From positions 62,001 to 126,000 of the forward strand of contig NZ_JAHQZU010000009.1 in assembly GCF_019061185.1 (NCBI RefSeq): a stretch of DNA of 64,000 nucleotides, written 5' to 3'. The DNA comes from Paracoccus sp. Z118. Its GTDB lineage: Bacteria; Pseudomonadota; Alphaproteobacteria; Rhodobacterales; Rhodobacteraceae. The translations under genes were made by a program, and so were the position numbers. The notes under the pieces were generated by a model that had not been told where the DNA came from, ran no database searches, and saw only the letters and a program-made list of their open reading frames with translations. The first letter of the stretch is position 1. Every line of letters starts with the position of its first letter. Below are positions 1 to 8,327 of this stretch, one piece after another.

Positions 1-573
1 GCGGGCGGCACCACGCGGGCGCTGAGCGATCCGTTCATGGTGGTCGCCACCCAGAACTCCATCGAGCACGAGGGCACCTTCCCGCTGCCCGAGGCGCAGC
101 TCGACCGTTTCCTGCTGCATCTCGACCTCGGCCTGCCGGGAGCCGAGGCGGAACGGGCGATCCTCGATCTGGTCGAGGCCGAGGGGCAGGCCGGACCGGG
201 CGCCCCCACAACGGACAGGCTGGGCGGCGAGGCGATCCGCGCCGCCCGGCAAGCGGTGGCGGGCATTCATCTGGCCCCGGCGCTCAAGGATTTCATCGTG
301 CGGCTGGTGGTCGCCACGCGCGAGACGGCGGGCGGCCCGCTCGAAGGTTTCGTCGAACATGCCGTCTCGCCGCGCGGCAGCATCGCGCTGGCGGCAAGCG
401 CCCGCGCCCGCGCCGCGCTTCACGGCCGCGATCACGCGCTGCCCGAGGATGTCGAGGCGCTGGCGGGCGATGTCATGTCGCACCGGCTGATCCCCAGCTG
501 GCGGGCGACGTCGGAAGGGCTGTCCTCCCGCGATCTGGTCGGGCGGCTCGTGACTCATGTCCGGCCGTGGTGA
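1..573 (+). CDS. MoxR-family AAA+ ATPase, 5' end outside window
   Basis: The visible 190 residues are the C-terminal part of a MoxR ATPase. The frame is open from base 1, and the in-frame ATG at 37 lies inside the conserved strand [10 protein letters not shown], so it is not the start. The next stretch, [16 protein letters not shown], is the MoxR sensor-1/arginine-finger region, and the AAA lid domain follows (SPRGS near residue 124). MoxR proteins act as chaperone-like ATPases for VWA-domain partners. Here the DUF58 and two VWA genes follow directly, which fits that partnership. The stop overlaps the DUF58 start by 17 bases, so translation is probably coupled. Walker A and B motifs are outside the window. 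Confidence 0.9.
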   Translation, partial: AGGTTRALSDPFMVVATQNSIEHEGTFPLPEAQLDRFLLHLDLGLPGAEAERAILDLVEAEGQAGPGAPTTDRLGGEAIRAARQAVAGIHLAPALKDFIVRLVVATRETAGGPLEGFVEHAVSPRGSIALAASARARAALHGRDHALPEDVEALAGDVMSHRLIPSWRATSEGLSSRDLVGRLVTHVRPW

Positions 574-1420
574 TCCCGACCCCGCGAGCCTGAGCGCAGC
601 GGCGCTCATGGCGCTGGAGCCGCAGGCGGCGCGGGGCCCGCGCGAGCTGGCGAGCCTTGCCGAGCGGCCCGGCACCACCGCCACTCGCAAGCGCGGCCAG
701 GGACACGAGATCCGCGAGATCCGCCCCTATGTCGAAGGGGACGACCTGCGCCATCTGGACGCCGCCGCCACCGCCCGCAGCGGCACGCCGCAGATCAGGG
801 GCTTCCACGAGGACCGCGAGCGCAGCCTGATGCTGATCGCCGATTTCCGCCGCCCGATGCTGTGGGGCACCAAGGCGCGGCTGCGCTCGGTCGCGGCGGC
901 CGAGGCGCTGGTGATCGCCGGCTGGCGGGCGATCCTGTCGGGCGGCGCTGTCGGCGCGGTGGTGCTGTCGGATCACGGCCCCGAAGTGCAGGCGCCGCGC
1001 CCGCGCCATCGCGGCATGGCCGGCGTGGCGGGCCTTCTCGCCCGCGCGCATGGCGACGCGTTGCGGCGCGCGCGGGGCGGGCGGGATGGCCAGCGCGATC
1101 TGGCCCCCGATCTGGCCGCCGTCGCCCGGCATGTGCCGCGCGGCGCGGGGATGGTGCTGGCGACGGCGCTGGACCGGCCGGGGCGCGATCTCGATGCGGC
1201 GCTGGCCGCGCTTCGGGCGCGCGGTCCGCTGCGCGTCCTGCTGGTCGAGGACGCCTTCGAGACCGCGCCGCCGCCCACGGCCCTGCCGGTGCGGGATGGC
1301 GCGGGCGCGGGCTGGGCGGACTTCGCCGGGCTGGCGCCGGACCGCGACCGCCGCGCCGCTCGTCTGGCGATGCCGGGGCAGGAGGTGCGCCGCCTCGCCA
1401 CCCATCGGGGTCCGGCATGA
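557..1420 (+). CDS. DUF58 domain protein of the MoxR/Bat operon
   Basis: A 287-aa DUF58 protein. It has the typical basic segment [20 protein letters not shown] near residues 44-63, followed by the short strand MLIADFRR that resembles a degenerate VWA metal-binding strand. DUF58 proteins accompany MoxR ATPases and are thought to act in their assembly or stress function; the reaction is not known. No signal peptide or clear membrane segment is visible, so it is probably cytoplasmic. The start ATG lies inside the end of moxR and the stop overlaps the next ATG (ATGA), so the gene belongs to the same transcript. Confidence 0.85.
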   Translation: MSGRGDPDPASLSAAALMALEPQAARGPRELASLAERPGTTATRKRGQGHEIREIRPYVEGDDLRHLDAAATARSGTPQIRGFHEDRERSLMLIADFRRPMLWGTKARLRSVAAAEALVIAGWRAILSGGAVGAVVLSDHGPEVQAPRPRHRGMAGVAGLLARAHGDALRRARGGRDGQRDLAPDLAAVARHVPRGAGMVLATALDRPGRDLDAALAALRARGPLRVLLVEDAFETAPPPTALPVRDGAGAGWADFAGLAPDRDRRAARLAMPGQEVRRLATHRGPA

Positions 1421-1767
1421 CGCCCGAGATCGTCGGCGCCCTGCACGACCCGCGCCTGCCCGAAGCGTTCACCCGGCTCACGATCTGGGACCTGCTGCTG
1501 GCGCTCGGGCTGGGGCTGCTGCTCGCCGCGCTGGTCCTGACGCTCGCCGCGCCGCTGCTGTCGCGCCGCGTGCGCCGCCCGTCGCTTTCCGGGCGGCTCG
1601 GCCATGCCGCGTCCCTGCCCGAGGGGGAGCGGCTGCTCGCCCTTGCCCGGATCGCCCGCGAACGGGGCGTTGCGCTGCCCGACGAGGCAAGGGCCGCGCT
1701 TTACAGCGGGCAGTGCGCCGATCCCGCGTGGATCGAGGCGCTGATCCGCGCCGGGGCGCGCCGATGA
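1417..1767 (+). CDS. Small single-pass membrane protein, DUF4381-like
   Basis: A 116-aa protein with one strong hydrophobic segment near residues 26-48 (LLLALGLGLLLAALVLTLAA), followed by a basic stretch and a short helical cytoplasmic tail. Size, topology and position between DUF58 and the first VWA gene match the DUF4381-type proteins common in Bat operons. The family call rests on context more than on diagnostic residues. ATGA overlaps at both ends tie it to its neighbours. It probably anchors or organises the MoxR/VWA complex at the inner membrane; this is inference. Confidence 0.7.
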   Translation: MTPEIVGALHDPRLPEAFTRLTIWDLLLALGLGLLLAALVLTLAAPLLSRRVRRPSLSGRLGHAASLPEGERLLALARIARERGVALPDEARAALYSGQCADPAWIEALIRAGARR

Positions 1768-2705
1768 TCCAGCTTGCCGCGCCGCTCATGCTGCTCGCGC
1801 TGGCGCTGCCGCTTCTGGCGCGGCTGCTGCCGCCCCGGCCCGCGCCGGGGCTTGCCATGATCCTGCCCGACGGGGTCCGCGCGGCGGGCGTCCGCGGTCC
1901 CGGCCCGGACGGGCGGCGGGGGCTTGTCGCGCTGTGGCTCGTCTGGGTTCTTCTGGTGCTGGCCTCGGCCCAGCCGCAGCGGCTGGAACTGGCCCCGGAT
2001 CGCAGCGCCTCGGGCCGCGACATCCTGATCGCCCTCGACATGTCGGGCAGCATGGCGACGCCGGATTTCGCGCTGGACGGCGAGACGACCACCCGCCTTG
2101 CCGCCGTCAAGCGCGTCGCCCAAAGCTTCATCGAGGCGCGGCGCGGGGACCGGATGGGGCTGGTGGTCTTCGCCGACCGCGCCTATGTGGCCGCGCCGCT
2201 GACCCATGACCTGCCCGCCGTCACCCGCGCCCTGCACGAGGCCGAGATCGGCATTTCCGGGCGCTCGACCAACATCTCGGAAGGGCTGGGTCTGGCGCTG
2301 AAGCGCATTCTGGCAGGGGACGCGGAAAGCCGCGTGATCGTGCTGCTATCGGATGGCCGCGATACCGCCGAGCTGCTGGACGCGGCGCAGGTCGGCGGGC
2401 TGGCGGCCGAGCGCGGGGTGCGCATCCACAGCGTCGCGCTCGGCCCCGAGGATCTGGAGACCCGGCCCGCGGCCCGCGACGCGGTGGACGTGGCGACGCT
2501 GCGCGAGATCGCGAGCGCGTCGGGGGGCGAGACGTTCCGCGTCCGCTCCACCGGCGATCTGCAGGCGATGGCCGAGGCGCTGGACCGGCTGGAGCCGAAC
2601 CCCTCGACCCGTCCGCCCGTGGCGGTGGCGCGCGCGCTGTGGCCGTGGCCGGCGGGGGCGGCGCTTCTGCTGCTGGGCCTTGCGCTGTGGCGGCGGCTGG
2701 CATGA
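1764..2705 (+). CDS. VWA-domain membrane protein, BatA-like
   Basis: A 313-aa protein with an N-terminal hydrophobic hairpin (about residues 3-20 and 55-72), a von Willebrand A domain, and a C-terminal membrane helix (about 291-308). The MIDAS metal site is visible as ALDMSGSM with Asp92. Further VWA motifs follow, including the conserved Thr in GRSTNISEG and a late LLSDGRDT strand. This is the BatA/Aerotolerance arrangement: two N-terminal helices, an exposed VWA domain and a C-terminal anchor. The start ATG overlaps the previous stop. It probably works with the next VWA protein, MoxR and BatD; the role in envelope or stress tolerance is only known in general terms for the family. Confidence 0.87.
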   Translation: MIQLAAPLMLLALALPLLARLLPPRPAPGLAMILPDGVRAAGVRGPGPDGRRGLVALWLVWVLLVLASAQPQRLELAPDRSASGRDILIALDMSGSMATPDFALDGETTTRLAAVKRVAQSFIEARRGDRMGLVVFADRAYVAAPLTHDLPAVTRALHEAEIGISGRSTNISEGLGLALKRILAGDAESRVIVLLSDGRDTAELLDAAQVGGLAAERGVRIHSVALGPEDLETRPAARDAVDVATLREIASASGGETFRVRSTGDLQAMAEALDRLEPNPSTRPPVAVARALWPWPAGAALLLLGLALWRRLA

Positions 2706-3625
2706 CGGCTTTCGTCCTTCTGCGGCCGCTTTGGTTGCTGGCGCTGCTGCCGCTGGCCGCGCTGTTCCTCTGGCTGCGCCGCCGGGGTGCGGCGGGCGGG
2801 TGGGAGGCGCTGGTCGAGCCGTCGATGCTGAAGGCGCTGCGCGGGCTCGGCCTGCTGGTCGAGGGCGGCGGACGCCGCATGGCGCTGCTGCCCTGGCTCG
2901 CGGCCGGGGCGCTGGCGGTCGCGCTGTCCGGGCCTGCCGTGCTGCGGCCCGGCGCGACGGAATTCCGGGCGCTCGATCCGCTGATCCTGATGCTGGACCT
3001 GTCGCCCTCGGTCGTCGCCGACGAATCCGTGCTGAACGAGCTGCGATCCCGCGCGGCGGAGCTGCTGGCGGGGGCCGAAGGGCGGCCCGTGGGCGTGCTG
3101 CTCTATGCCGGCGACGCCTATCTTGCCTCGGCCCCGACGAGCGACGCGGCCAGCCTTCAGGGGCTGGTCGCGGTGCTGGACCGGGGCATCGTGCCGGTCG
3201 CGGGCAGCCGCCCCGACGTCGCGCTGTCGATGTCGCGCGACCTGTTCGCGGCCCCGGACGTGCAGGGCCTTGGCGGCGCCGATCTGGTGGTGCTGTCGGA
3301 TGGCGGCGGCATCACGCCCCGCGCGATCGAGGAGGCCGCGCGGATGAAGACCGACGGCGCCCGCGTCTGGACCCTCGCCCTGCCGCGCGCGGCCGAGGGC
3401 GCGCCGCCCGCCGATGGGGCGGCGCTGGAGCAGCTGGCAGCCGCCGGCGGCGGGGCCGCCTTCGCCAGTGCGGCGGTGCCCGACCTGATGGCGCGGATCG
3501 CGCGGGCCCGCACGGCGCGGCTGGCAGAGGAAAGCACGGCCGGGCAGGCGTTCCGCGACTTCGGGCCGCCGATCCTGCTGCTGGCGCTGCTGGCGCTCTG
3601 GCCGCTTTTTCGGAGGCAGCGATGA
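2702..3625 (+). CDS. Second VWA-domain membrane protein, BatB-like
   Basis: A 307-aa paralogue-like neighbour of the preceding VWA protein. It has N-terminal hydrophobic segments (about residues 7-22 and 63-80), a VWA domain with the MIDAS sequence LMLDLSPSVV (Asp99), a VVLSDGGG strand, and a C-terminal membrane helix (ILLLALLALWPLF). Compared with its neighbour the MIDAS has Pro in DLSPS but keeps the DxSxS metal ligands. Its ATG overlaps the upstream stop by four bases. In Bat operons the two VWA proteins are thought to form a membrane complex; a direct interaction here is inferred from order and family. Confidence 0.85.
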   Translation: MTAFVLLRPLWLLALLPLAALFLWLRRRGAAGGWEALVEPSMLKALRGLGLLVEGGGRRMALLPWLAAGALAVALSGPAVLRPGATEFRALDPLILMLDLSPSVVADESVLNELRSRAAELLAGAEGRPVGVLLYAGDAYLASAPTSDAASLQGLVAVLDRGIVPVAGSRPDVALSMSRDLFAAPDVQGLGGADLVVLSDGGGITPRAIEEAARMKTDGARVWTLALPRAAEGAPPADGAALEQLAAAGGGAAFASAAVPDLMARIARARTARLAEESTAGQAFRDFGPPILLLALLALWPLFRRQR

Positions 3626-4218
3626 TCCGGGGGCTGCTGGCCGGAACCGGCGCGGTCCTCGTCCTGCTCGCGGGGCGGGCGGCGATGGCGAAGCTGCTGC
3701 TCGTGCTGGGCCTGCCGGGCCTTGCCGCGCCGCTGCTGGATGACCCGGCGGTCGCGGGCGTCGCGCATTACCGGGCCGGGGACTATGCGGCGGCGGATGA
3801 CGCCTTCCGGCAGGCGGGGCGCGGCTCGACCTACAACCGGGGCCTGTCGCTCGCCGCGACCGGCGATCTGCCGCTGTCGCTGGCCTATTTCGACGCCGTG
3901 CTGTTCGGGAACCCGGCCGACAGCGAGGCGCGAGAGAACCGCAATGCAGTGAACGCCCTCATCCCGCCCCATCTGGGCGAGGCGAACGCCGCCGGACGGA
4001 TCGCGGCCGAGGCGATCGCGGAACCCGGCGGCTCGCCCCTGGACGAGATCAAGCGGCTCGGCCGCCCGCTCGATTCCGGGCGGCGCGTTGCCGATGCCGC
4101 CTGGCTGGAGGCGCTGAGCGATGATCCGGCCGAGTTCCTGCGCATGCGGCTGGAGGCCGAGCACAAACGGCGCATGTCGCTTGGCCTCGTCGCCGCGGAG
4201 GAGGGGGATCCGTGGTGA
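3622..4218 (+). CDS. Small TPR-like protein, BatC-like
   Basis: A 198-aa protein with an N-terminal hydrophobic stretch (residues 8-36) that acts as a signal or anchor. It is followed by one or two tetratricopeptide-like helical repeats (AHYRAGDYAAADDAFRQAG, then a STYNRGLSLAATGDLPLSLAYF segment). The position between the BatB-like gene and BatD matches BatC, but it is shorter than the multi-repeat BatC proteins and its C-terminal half shows no repeat that I recognise. ATG overlaps the upstream stop and the end overlaps batD by seven bases. A scaffolding role in the periplasm is an inference. Confidence 0.7.
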   Translation: MIRGLLAGTGAVLVLLAGRAAMAKLLLVLGLPGLAAPLLDDPAVAGVAHYRAGDYAAADDAFRQAGRGSTYNRGLSLAATGDLPLSLAYFDAVLFGNPADSEARENRNAVNALIPPHLGEANAAGRIAAEAIAEPGGSPLDEIKRLGRPLDSGRRVADAAWLEALSDDPAEFLRMRLEAEHKRRMSLGLVAAEEGDPW

Positions 4219-5318
4219 GAGCGTTCCTTCTGTCCCTGCTCCTGCTCATCGGGCCGCTCGCCGGGGCGCTGCGGGCCGAGGGGAACCTGTCGCTGACGCT
4301 GATGACCGAGGCGCGGAACCCGGTGGTGGGCGAGATGATCGAGGTCACGATCCGCGGGGTCTATGACCGCAAGATCGCGCTGGAGGATCTGGTGATCGCG
4401 CCCGGCGACGCCTTCGACTGGATCCAGACCCACCCCGACGACTGGCGCGAGGAGCGGATCGACGGCCTGCCCTGGATCGTGTTCGAGCGGCGGATCGCCA
4501 TCTGGCCGCGCCGCGCCGGGACGCTGCAGTTCGGCCCGGCCGAGCATCGTCTGACGATCATCGACCGGGCCAGCCAGCGGCAGCACGTGACCGTGAAGGC
4601 ACCGCCGCTGATGGTTTCGGTCGGGGAGTTCCCGACGCTGAAGGGCTGGCACATGACCGGCCGCGCGGTGGAGCTGACGGACGAGCTTTCGACCGATGCC
4701 GCCCGCCTCGCCGATGGCGAGCTTGTCACCCGCACGGTGCGGCTGAAGGTGCTGGGCGCCCTGCCGGAGCATCTGCCGCCCCGGCCGGTGGTGTCGGAGA
4801 ACTGGCTGATCACCTTCGCCGCCCCGGTCGAGCGGAACCTGACCCTCACCGCCGACGGCCCGGTCGCCGAGGCGGTCTGGACCTGGCAGTTCCGCCCGCA
4901 TACGGGCGAGCCGGGCATGCTGGAGCCGGTGACGATCCCCTGGTTCAATACGCGCGAGCATCGGTTGGACGCCGTCCAGATCCCGCCGCTCGCGATCGGT
5001 CTGGCGAGCTTCTACACGGGTGAGAGGCCGAAGGGCCGGATCGAGGCGGGGCAGATCGCGCTGCTGTCCGGCGTGACTCTGACCGGGCTGCTGGGCGGGA
5101 TGGGCGTCGCGCTGTGGCGGATGGCGCCGGATGTGACCCGCAGCGGCCTTGGCCGGCTTCGGGCCCGTTGGTCGCCGCTGCTGCGGCTGCGGCTGATGCA
5201 GGCGCGGCGGCGCGGCGATCTGCTGGCCCAGCGGCGGATCGTCGAGGAAATCGGCAGGCCGGAGGCGGAGCGGCACGCCCTTGACCGGCGCATCTACGGA
5301 CGGCCCGGACGCGGTTAG
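4212..5318 (+). CDS. BatD-like periplasmic/membrane protein
   Basis: A 368-aa protein that closes the operon. It starts with a clear signal peptide (about residues 1-22, LLLLIGPLAGALRA), continues with a long beta-rich periplasmic region typical of BatD (SLTLMTEARNPVVGEMIEVT near the N terminus), and has one membrane segment near residue 280 (IALLSGVTLTGLLGGMGVALW) with a basic cytoplasmic tail. BatD proteins are membrane-anchored partners of BatA/BatB. The start is the GTG at 4212, overlapping the previous gene. A 15-bp GC hairpin lies 50 bases after the stop. Confidence 0.8.
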   Translation: MVRAFLLSLLLLIGPLAGALRAEGNLSLTLMTEARNPVVGEMIEVTIRGVYDRKIALEDLVIAPGDAFDWIQTHPDDWREERIDGLPWIVFERRIAIWPRRAGTLQFGPAEHRLTIIDRASQRQHVTVKAPPLMVSVGEFPTLKGWHMTGRAVELTDELSTDAARLADGELVTRTVRLKVLGALPEHLPPRPVVSENWLITFAAPVERNLTLTADGPVAEAVWTWQFRPHTGEPGMLEPVTIPWFNTREHRLDAVQIPPLAIGLASFYTGERPKGRIEAGQIALLSGVTLTGLLGGMGVALWRMAPDVTRSGLGRLRARWSPLLRLRLMQARRRGDLLAQRRIVEEIGRPEAERHALDRRIYGRPGRG

Positions 5319-5367
5319 GAAGCCGGGGCGCGTCGTTTGCTTACGGCGCCAGCCGCGCGGGACTTGC

Positions 5368-5403
5368 GCCGGTCCGGGCGGACGGCAATCCGCCCGGACC
5401 GGC
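5368..5403 (+). terminator. Hairpin terminator closing the moxR-bat operon
   Basis: A perfect 15-bp stem (5368-5382 with 5389-5403) encloses a 6-base loop. It is very GC-rich and lies 50 bases after batD, followed by a pyrimidine-rich but not T-rich stretch. It is a convincing hairpin for stopping or stabilising the transcript; the lack of a run of T makes pure intrinsic termination less certain. Confidence 0.6.
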
Positions 5404-5473
5404 CGTTCCCCCGATTCTGGCCCTTTCGTCATCACCCTGTTACACGATCATATTTGTGGCACAGGAGATCGCC

Positions 5474-6178
5474 ATGATGCGCGCGTCGCTTTCGCAGCGC
5501 CTGGTCGCTTTCATCACCCTTCCCACGCTGCTCATGCTGGCGCTCGGGTGGTTCTGGCTGGACGACCCGGCGCTGTTCTTCAAGGAGGGGCGCACGGTCG
5601 AATTCTGCTCGGTCGTGCTGCTGTTTCAGGCCATCATCTGCTGGTTCGCCGTCCACGGCCGGGCGGGGTGGCGCGAATGGCAGATCCCCGCCCTGCTTCT
5701 GCTGTTCGCCATGCGCGAGATGGATTTCGACAAGCGCTTCACCGAGCACGGCCTTCTGAAGCTGCGGACCTATACGGGCGACGCGCCGATAGCGGTCAAG
5801 CTTCTGGGCAGTCTGGCGATTCTCTTTTCGCTGGTGGTGATCTGGCGGATCGTCACCCGCAATGCGCGGCCATGGTGGCAGGACCTGAAGCGGGTCGAGT
5901 TTCACGCCATCGCGGTCCTGCTTGCCGGGGTTCTCACGGTGGCCGCCAAGACGCTCGACGGGCTGGGGCGCAAGCTGCTGGATGTGGGAATCACCGTTTC
6001 CGCCCGCGTCAATACCCAGGCCGGACATATCGAGGAAAGCATCGAGCTCGTATCGTGGTGGCTGCTGGGCCTCGCCATCGCCCATCTGCCGGCGGCGCGG
6101 CGGGCGGCCGATCCGGCCTCGCGGGGCGCGATGGAAGGCTGGAACGCGACCGCGGCGGGGCAGGCGCCGCGGCACTGA
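5474..6178 (+). CDS. Integral membrane protein of unknown function
   Basis: A 234-aa protein with about five hydrophobic segments (near residues 12-27, 40-60, 68-80, 108-128 and 146-163, with another weak one near 200-215). I do not recognise a family. The C-terminal third contains a charged segment TVSARVNTQAGHIEESIELV. The ATG at 5474 is preferred because AGGAG lies six bases before it; an upstream in-frame GTG at 5456 has no such site. It stands alone between the bat terminator and petABC, in its own transcription unit as far as can be seen. No function is proposed. Confidence 0.7.
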   Translation: MMRASLSQRLVAFITLPTLLMLALGWFWLDDPALFFKEGRTVEFCSVVLLFQAIICWFAVHGRAGWREWQIPALLLLFAMREMDFDKRFTEHGLLKLRTYTGDAPIAVKLLGSLAILFSLVVIWRIVTRNARPWWQDLKRVEFHAIAVLLAGVLTVAAKTLDGLGRKLLDVGITVSARVNTQAGHIEESIELVSWWLLGLAIAHLPAARRAADPASRGAMEGWNATAAGQAPRH

Positions 6179-6208
6179 TCCGCGGCGATCATCCGCGCCC
6201 GCCGGGGT

Positions 6209-6232
6209 CCTGCGGCCCTGCGGCCCTGCGGC
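6209..6232 (+). repeat. Three tandem copies of an 8-base unit upstream of petABC
   Basis: The unit CCTGCGGC occurs three times head to tail with no mismatch, in the 227-base gap before the Rieske gene. A TTGACG element lies at 6305-6310 further downstream and could be a -35 box, but I see no matching -10. The repeat may be a simple slippage product. Confidence 0.5.
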
Positions 6233-6405
6233 CGCGTCACAAATCCCACACCTGCGGCCAAATGCATCACCGCGAAGGCGGCTCGCCGCTGGACGGGCGG
6301 AATGTTGACGGCTAGAACCGCGGCTGCGAGGGCTGTCTGGCGAGGGTGGCCCCATGATCGTATCGGCCCGGCCCTTCCGCGCTGGCCCCGAATTGGAGAA
6401 TGCCC

Positions 6406-6978
6406 GTGTCCCACGCAGATGATAACGCAGGAGATCACGGCGCAACCCGGAGGGACTTCCTCTACTACGCGACCGCCGGTGCCGGCGCCGTCGCGGCCGG
6501 GGCTGCCGCCTGGACCCTGATCAACCAGATGAACCCCTCGGCCGACGTGCAGGCGCTGTCCTCGATCCAGGTCGATATCAGCGGCGTCGCCGAAGGCACC
6601 CAGCTGACGGTCAAGTGGCTGGGCAAGCCCGTCTTCATCCGTCACCGCACACAGGACGAGATCGACCAGGCCCGCGCCGACGACGACGCGGCGCTGATCG
6701 ACAACAGTGCCGAGAACGCCAACAAGCCGGGCGAGCCCGCGCTGGATGAGAACCGCACGCTGGACGAGGAAGGCCGCTGGCTGGTCATGATCGGCGTCTG
6801 CACCCATCTGGGCTGCGTGCCGATCGGTGACGGCGCGGGCGATTTCGGCGGCTGGTTCTGCCCCTGCCACGGGTCGCACTACGACACGTCGGGCCGCATC
6901 CGCAGGGGCCCCGCGCCGACCAACCTGCCGGTTCCCGTCGCCGCCTTCATCGACGACACCACCATCCAGCTGGGCTGA
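6406..6978 (+). CDS. petA: Ubiquinol-cytochrome c reductase, Rieske iron-sulfur subunit
   Basis: The 190-aa Rieske subunit of cytochrome bc1 carries the 2Fe-2S cluster that takes the first electron from ubiquinol at the outer face of the inner membrane. Cluster ligands are visible: Cys132 and His134 (CTHLGC) and Cys152 and His155 (CPCHGSH). An N-terminal [14 protein letters not shown] stretch has the twin-arginine signal pattern followed by the single membrane anchor. The GTG at 6406 is chosen because GGAG lies seven bases before it and the product then begins MSHAD and is 190 aa like the P. denitrificans protein. The ATG at 6400 is too close to the ribosome site. First gene of petABC. Confidence 0.96.
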   Translation: MSHADDNAGDHGATRRDFLYYATAGAGAVAAGAAAWTLINQMNPSADVQALSSIQVDISGVAEGTQLTVKWLGKPVFIRHRTQDEIDQARADDDAALIDNSAENANKPGEPALDENRTLDEEGRWLVMIGVCTHLGCVPIGDGAGDFGGWFCPCHGSHYDTSGRIRRGPAPTNLPVPVAAFIDDTTIQLG

Positions 6979-6992
6979 GGAGACGCGACACC

Positions 6993-8315
6993 ATGGCCGG
7001 TATCCCCACGGATCACTACGAACCAAAGACCAGGGCTGAGCGCTGGCTTCACCGCCGCCTGCCGATCGTCGAGCTGATCGTCGATTTCGTCACCCTGCCG
7101 ACTCCCAAGAACCTCAACTGGATGTGGATCTGGGGCATCGTGCTGACCTTCTGCCTCGTGCTGCAGATCGTCACCGGCATCGTGCTGGCGATGCATTACA
7201 CCCCGCATGTGAGCATGGCGTTCCGCTCGGTCGAGCACATCATGCGCGACGTGAACGGCGGCTACATGCTGCGCTATCTGCACATGAACGGCGCGTCGCT
7301 GTTCTTCTTCGCCGTCTACCTGCACATCTTCCGCAACTTCTATTACGGCAGCTACAAGCCCCCGCGCGAGATCACCTTCATCATCGGGATGCTGATCTAT
7401 ATCCTGATGATGGCGACGGCGTTCATGGGCTATGTGCTGCCGTGGGGCCAGATGTCCTTCTGGGGCGCCACCGTCATCACCGGCCTGTTCGGCGCGATCC
7501 CCGGCGTCGGCCCGGCGATCCAGACCTGGCTGCTCGGCGGCCCGGCGGTGGACAACGCGACGCTGAACCGCTTCTTCTCGCTGCACTACCTGCTGCCCTT
7601 CGTGATCGCCGCGCTGGTCGTCGTCCATTTCTGGGCGTTCCACACCACCGGCAACAACAACCCGACGGGCATCGAGGTGCGCCGCACCTCGCGCGAGGAA
7701 GCCGACCGCGACACCGTTCCGTTCTTCCCCTACTTCGTCATCAAGGACCTCGTGGCGCTGGCCCTGATCCTGGTGATCTTCTTCGCGGTTGTCGGCTTCA
7801 TGCCGAACTATCTCGGCCACCCCGACAACTATATCGAGGCGAACCCGCTGGTGACGCCCGCGCATATCGTGCCCGAATGGTATTTCCTGCCGTTCTACGC
7901 GATCCTGCGCGCCTTCACCGCCGATGTCTGGGTCGTGATGTTCGTCAACTGGATCACCTTCGGGATCGTGGACGCCAAGTTCTTCGGCGTGCTGGCGATG
8001 TTCGGGGCGATCATCGTGATGGCGCTGGCGCCGTGGCTGGACACCAGCCGCGTCCGCTCGGGCCGCTACCGGCCGCAGTTCAAGTGGTGGTTCTGGCTGC
8101 TGGCCATCGACTTCGTGGTCCTGACCTGGGCCGGGGCGATGCCGGCCGAAGGGATCTATCCCTACATCTCGCTCGCCGGCGCGGCCTACTGGTTCGCCTA
8201 CTTCCTGATCATCCTGCCGCTGCTGGGCCTGATCGAGAAGCCGAGCCCGATGCCTGCCACGATCGAGCAGCAATTCAACGAACACTACGGGCAGTCCGCC
8301 CATCCGGCCGAGTAA
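6993..8315 (+). CDS. petB: Cytochrome b subunit of the bc1 complex
   Basis: A 440-aa integral membrane protein with eight expected helices that binds both b-type haems and forms the ubiquinol oxidation and reduction sites. Conserved landmarks are present: the haem ligand helix around [19 protein letters not shown], a second pair in [21 protein letters not shown], and the Qo-site [14 protein letters not shown] segment near residue 290. Length is normal for alphaproteobacteria, where b is one polypeptide. A GAGGAG ribosome site precedes the ATG, 14 bases after the Rieske stop; cytochrome c1 follows 12 bases later, so all three form one operon. Confidence 0.97.
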   Translation: MAGIPTDHYEPKTRAERWLHRRLPIVELIVDFVTLPTPKNLNWMWIWGIVLTFCLVLQIVTGIVLAMHYTPHVSMAFRSVEHIMRDVNGGYMLRYLHMNGASLFFFAVYLHIFRNFYYGSYKPPREITFIIGMLIYILMMATAFMGYVLPWGQMSFWGATVITGLFGAIPGVGPAIQTWLLGGPAVDNATLNRFFSLHYLLPFVIAALVVVHFWAFHTTGNNNPTGIEVRRTSREEADRDTVPFFPYFVIKDLVALALILVIFFAVVGFMPNYLGHPDNYIEANPLVTPAHIVPEWYFLPFYAILRAFTADVWVVMFVNWITFGIVDAKFFGVLAMFGAIIVMALAPWLDTSRVRSGRYRPQFKWWFWLLAIDFVVLTWAGAMPAEGIYPYISLAGAAYWFAYFLIILPLLGLIEKPSPMPATIEQQFNEHYGQSAHPAE

Positions 8316-8327
8316 GGAGACGTCGAG

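Noticed and set aside
473-1605. Long minus-strand and alternate-frame open readings across the bat operon
   Set aside because: They are shadows caused by high GC; they lack family motifs and lie antisense or out of frame to genes with clear MoxR, DUF58 and VWA signatures.
5383-5388. Riboswitch in the leader of the 234-aa membrane protein
   Set aside because: Only one strong hairpin is present, next to the end of batD; no second pairing element or conserved aptamer core was seen.
6209-6232. CRISPR-like array
   Set aside because: The three 8-base units are directly adjacent without spacers; this is a simple tandem repeat.
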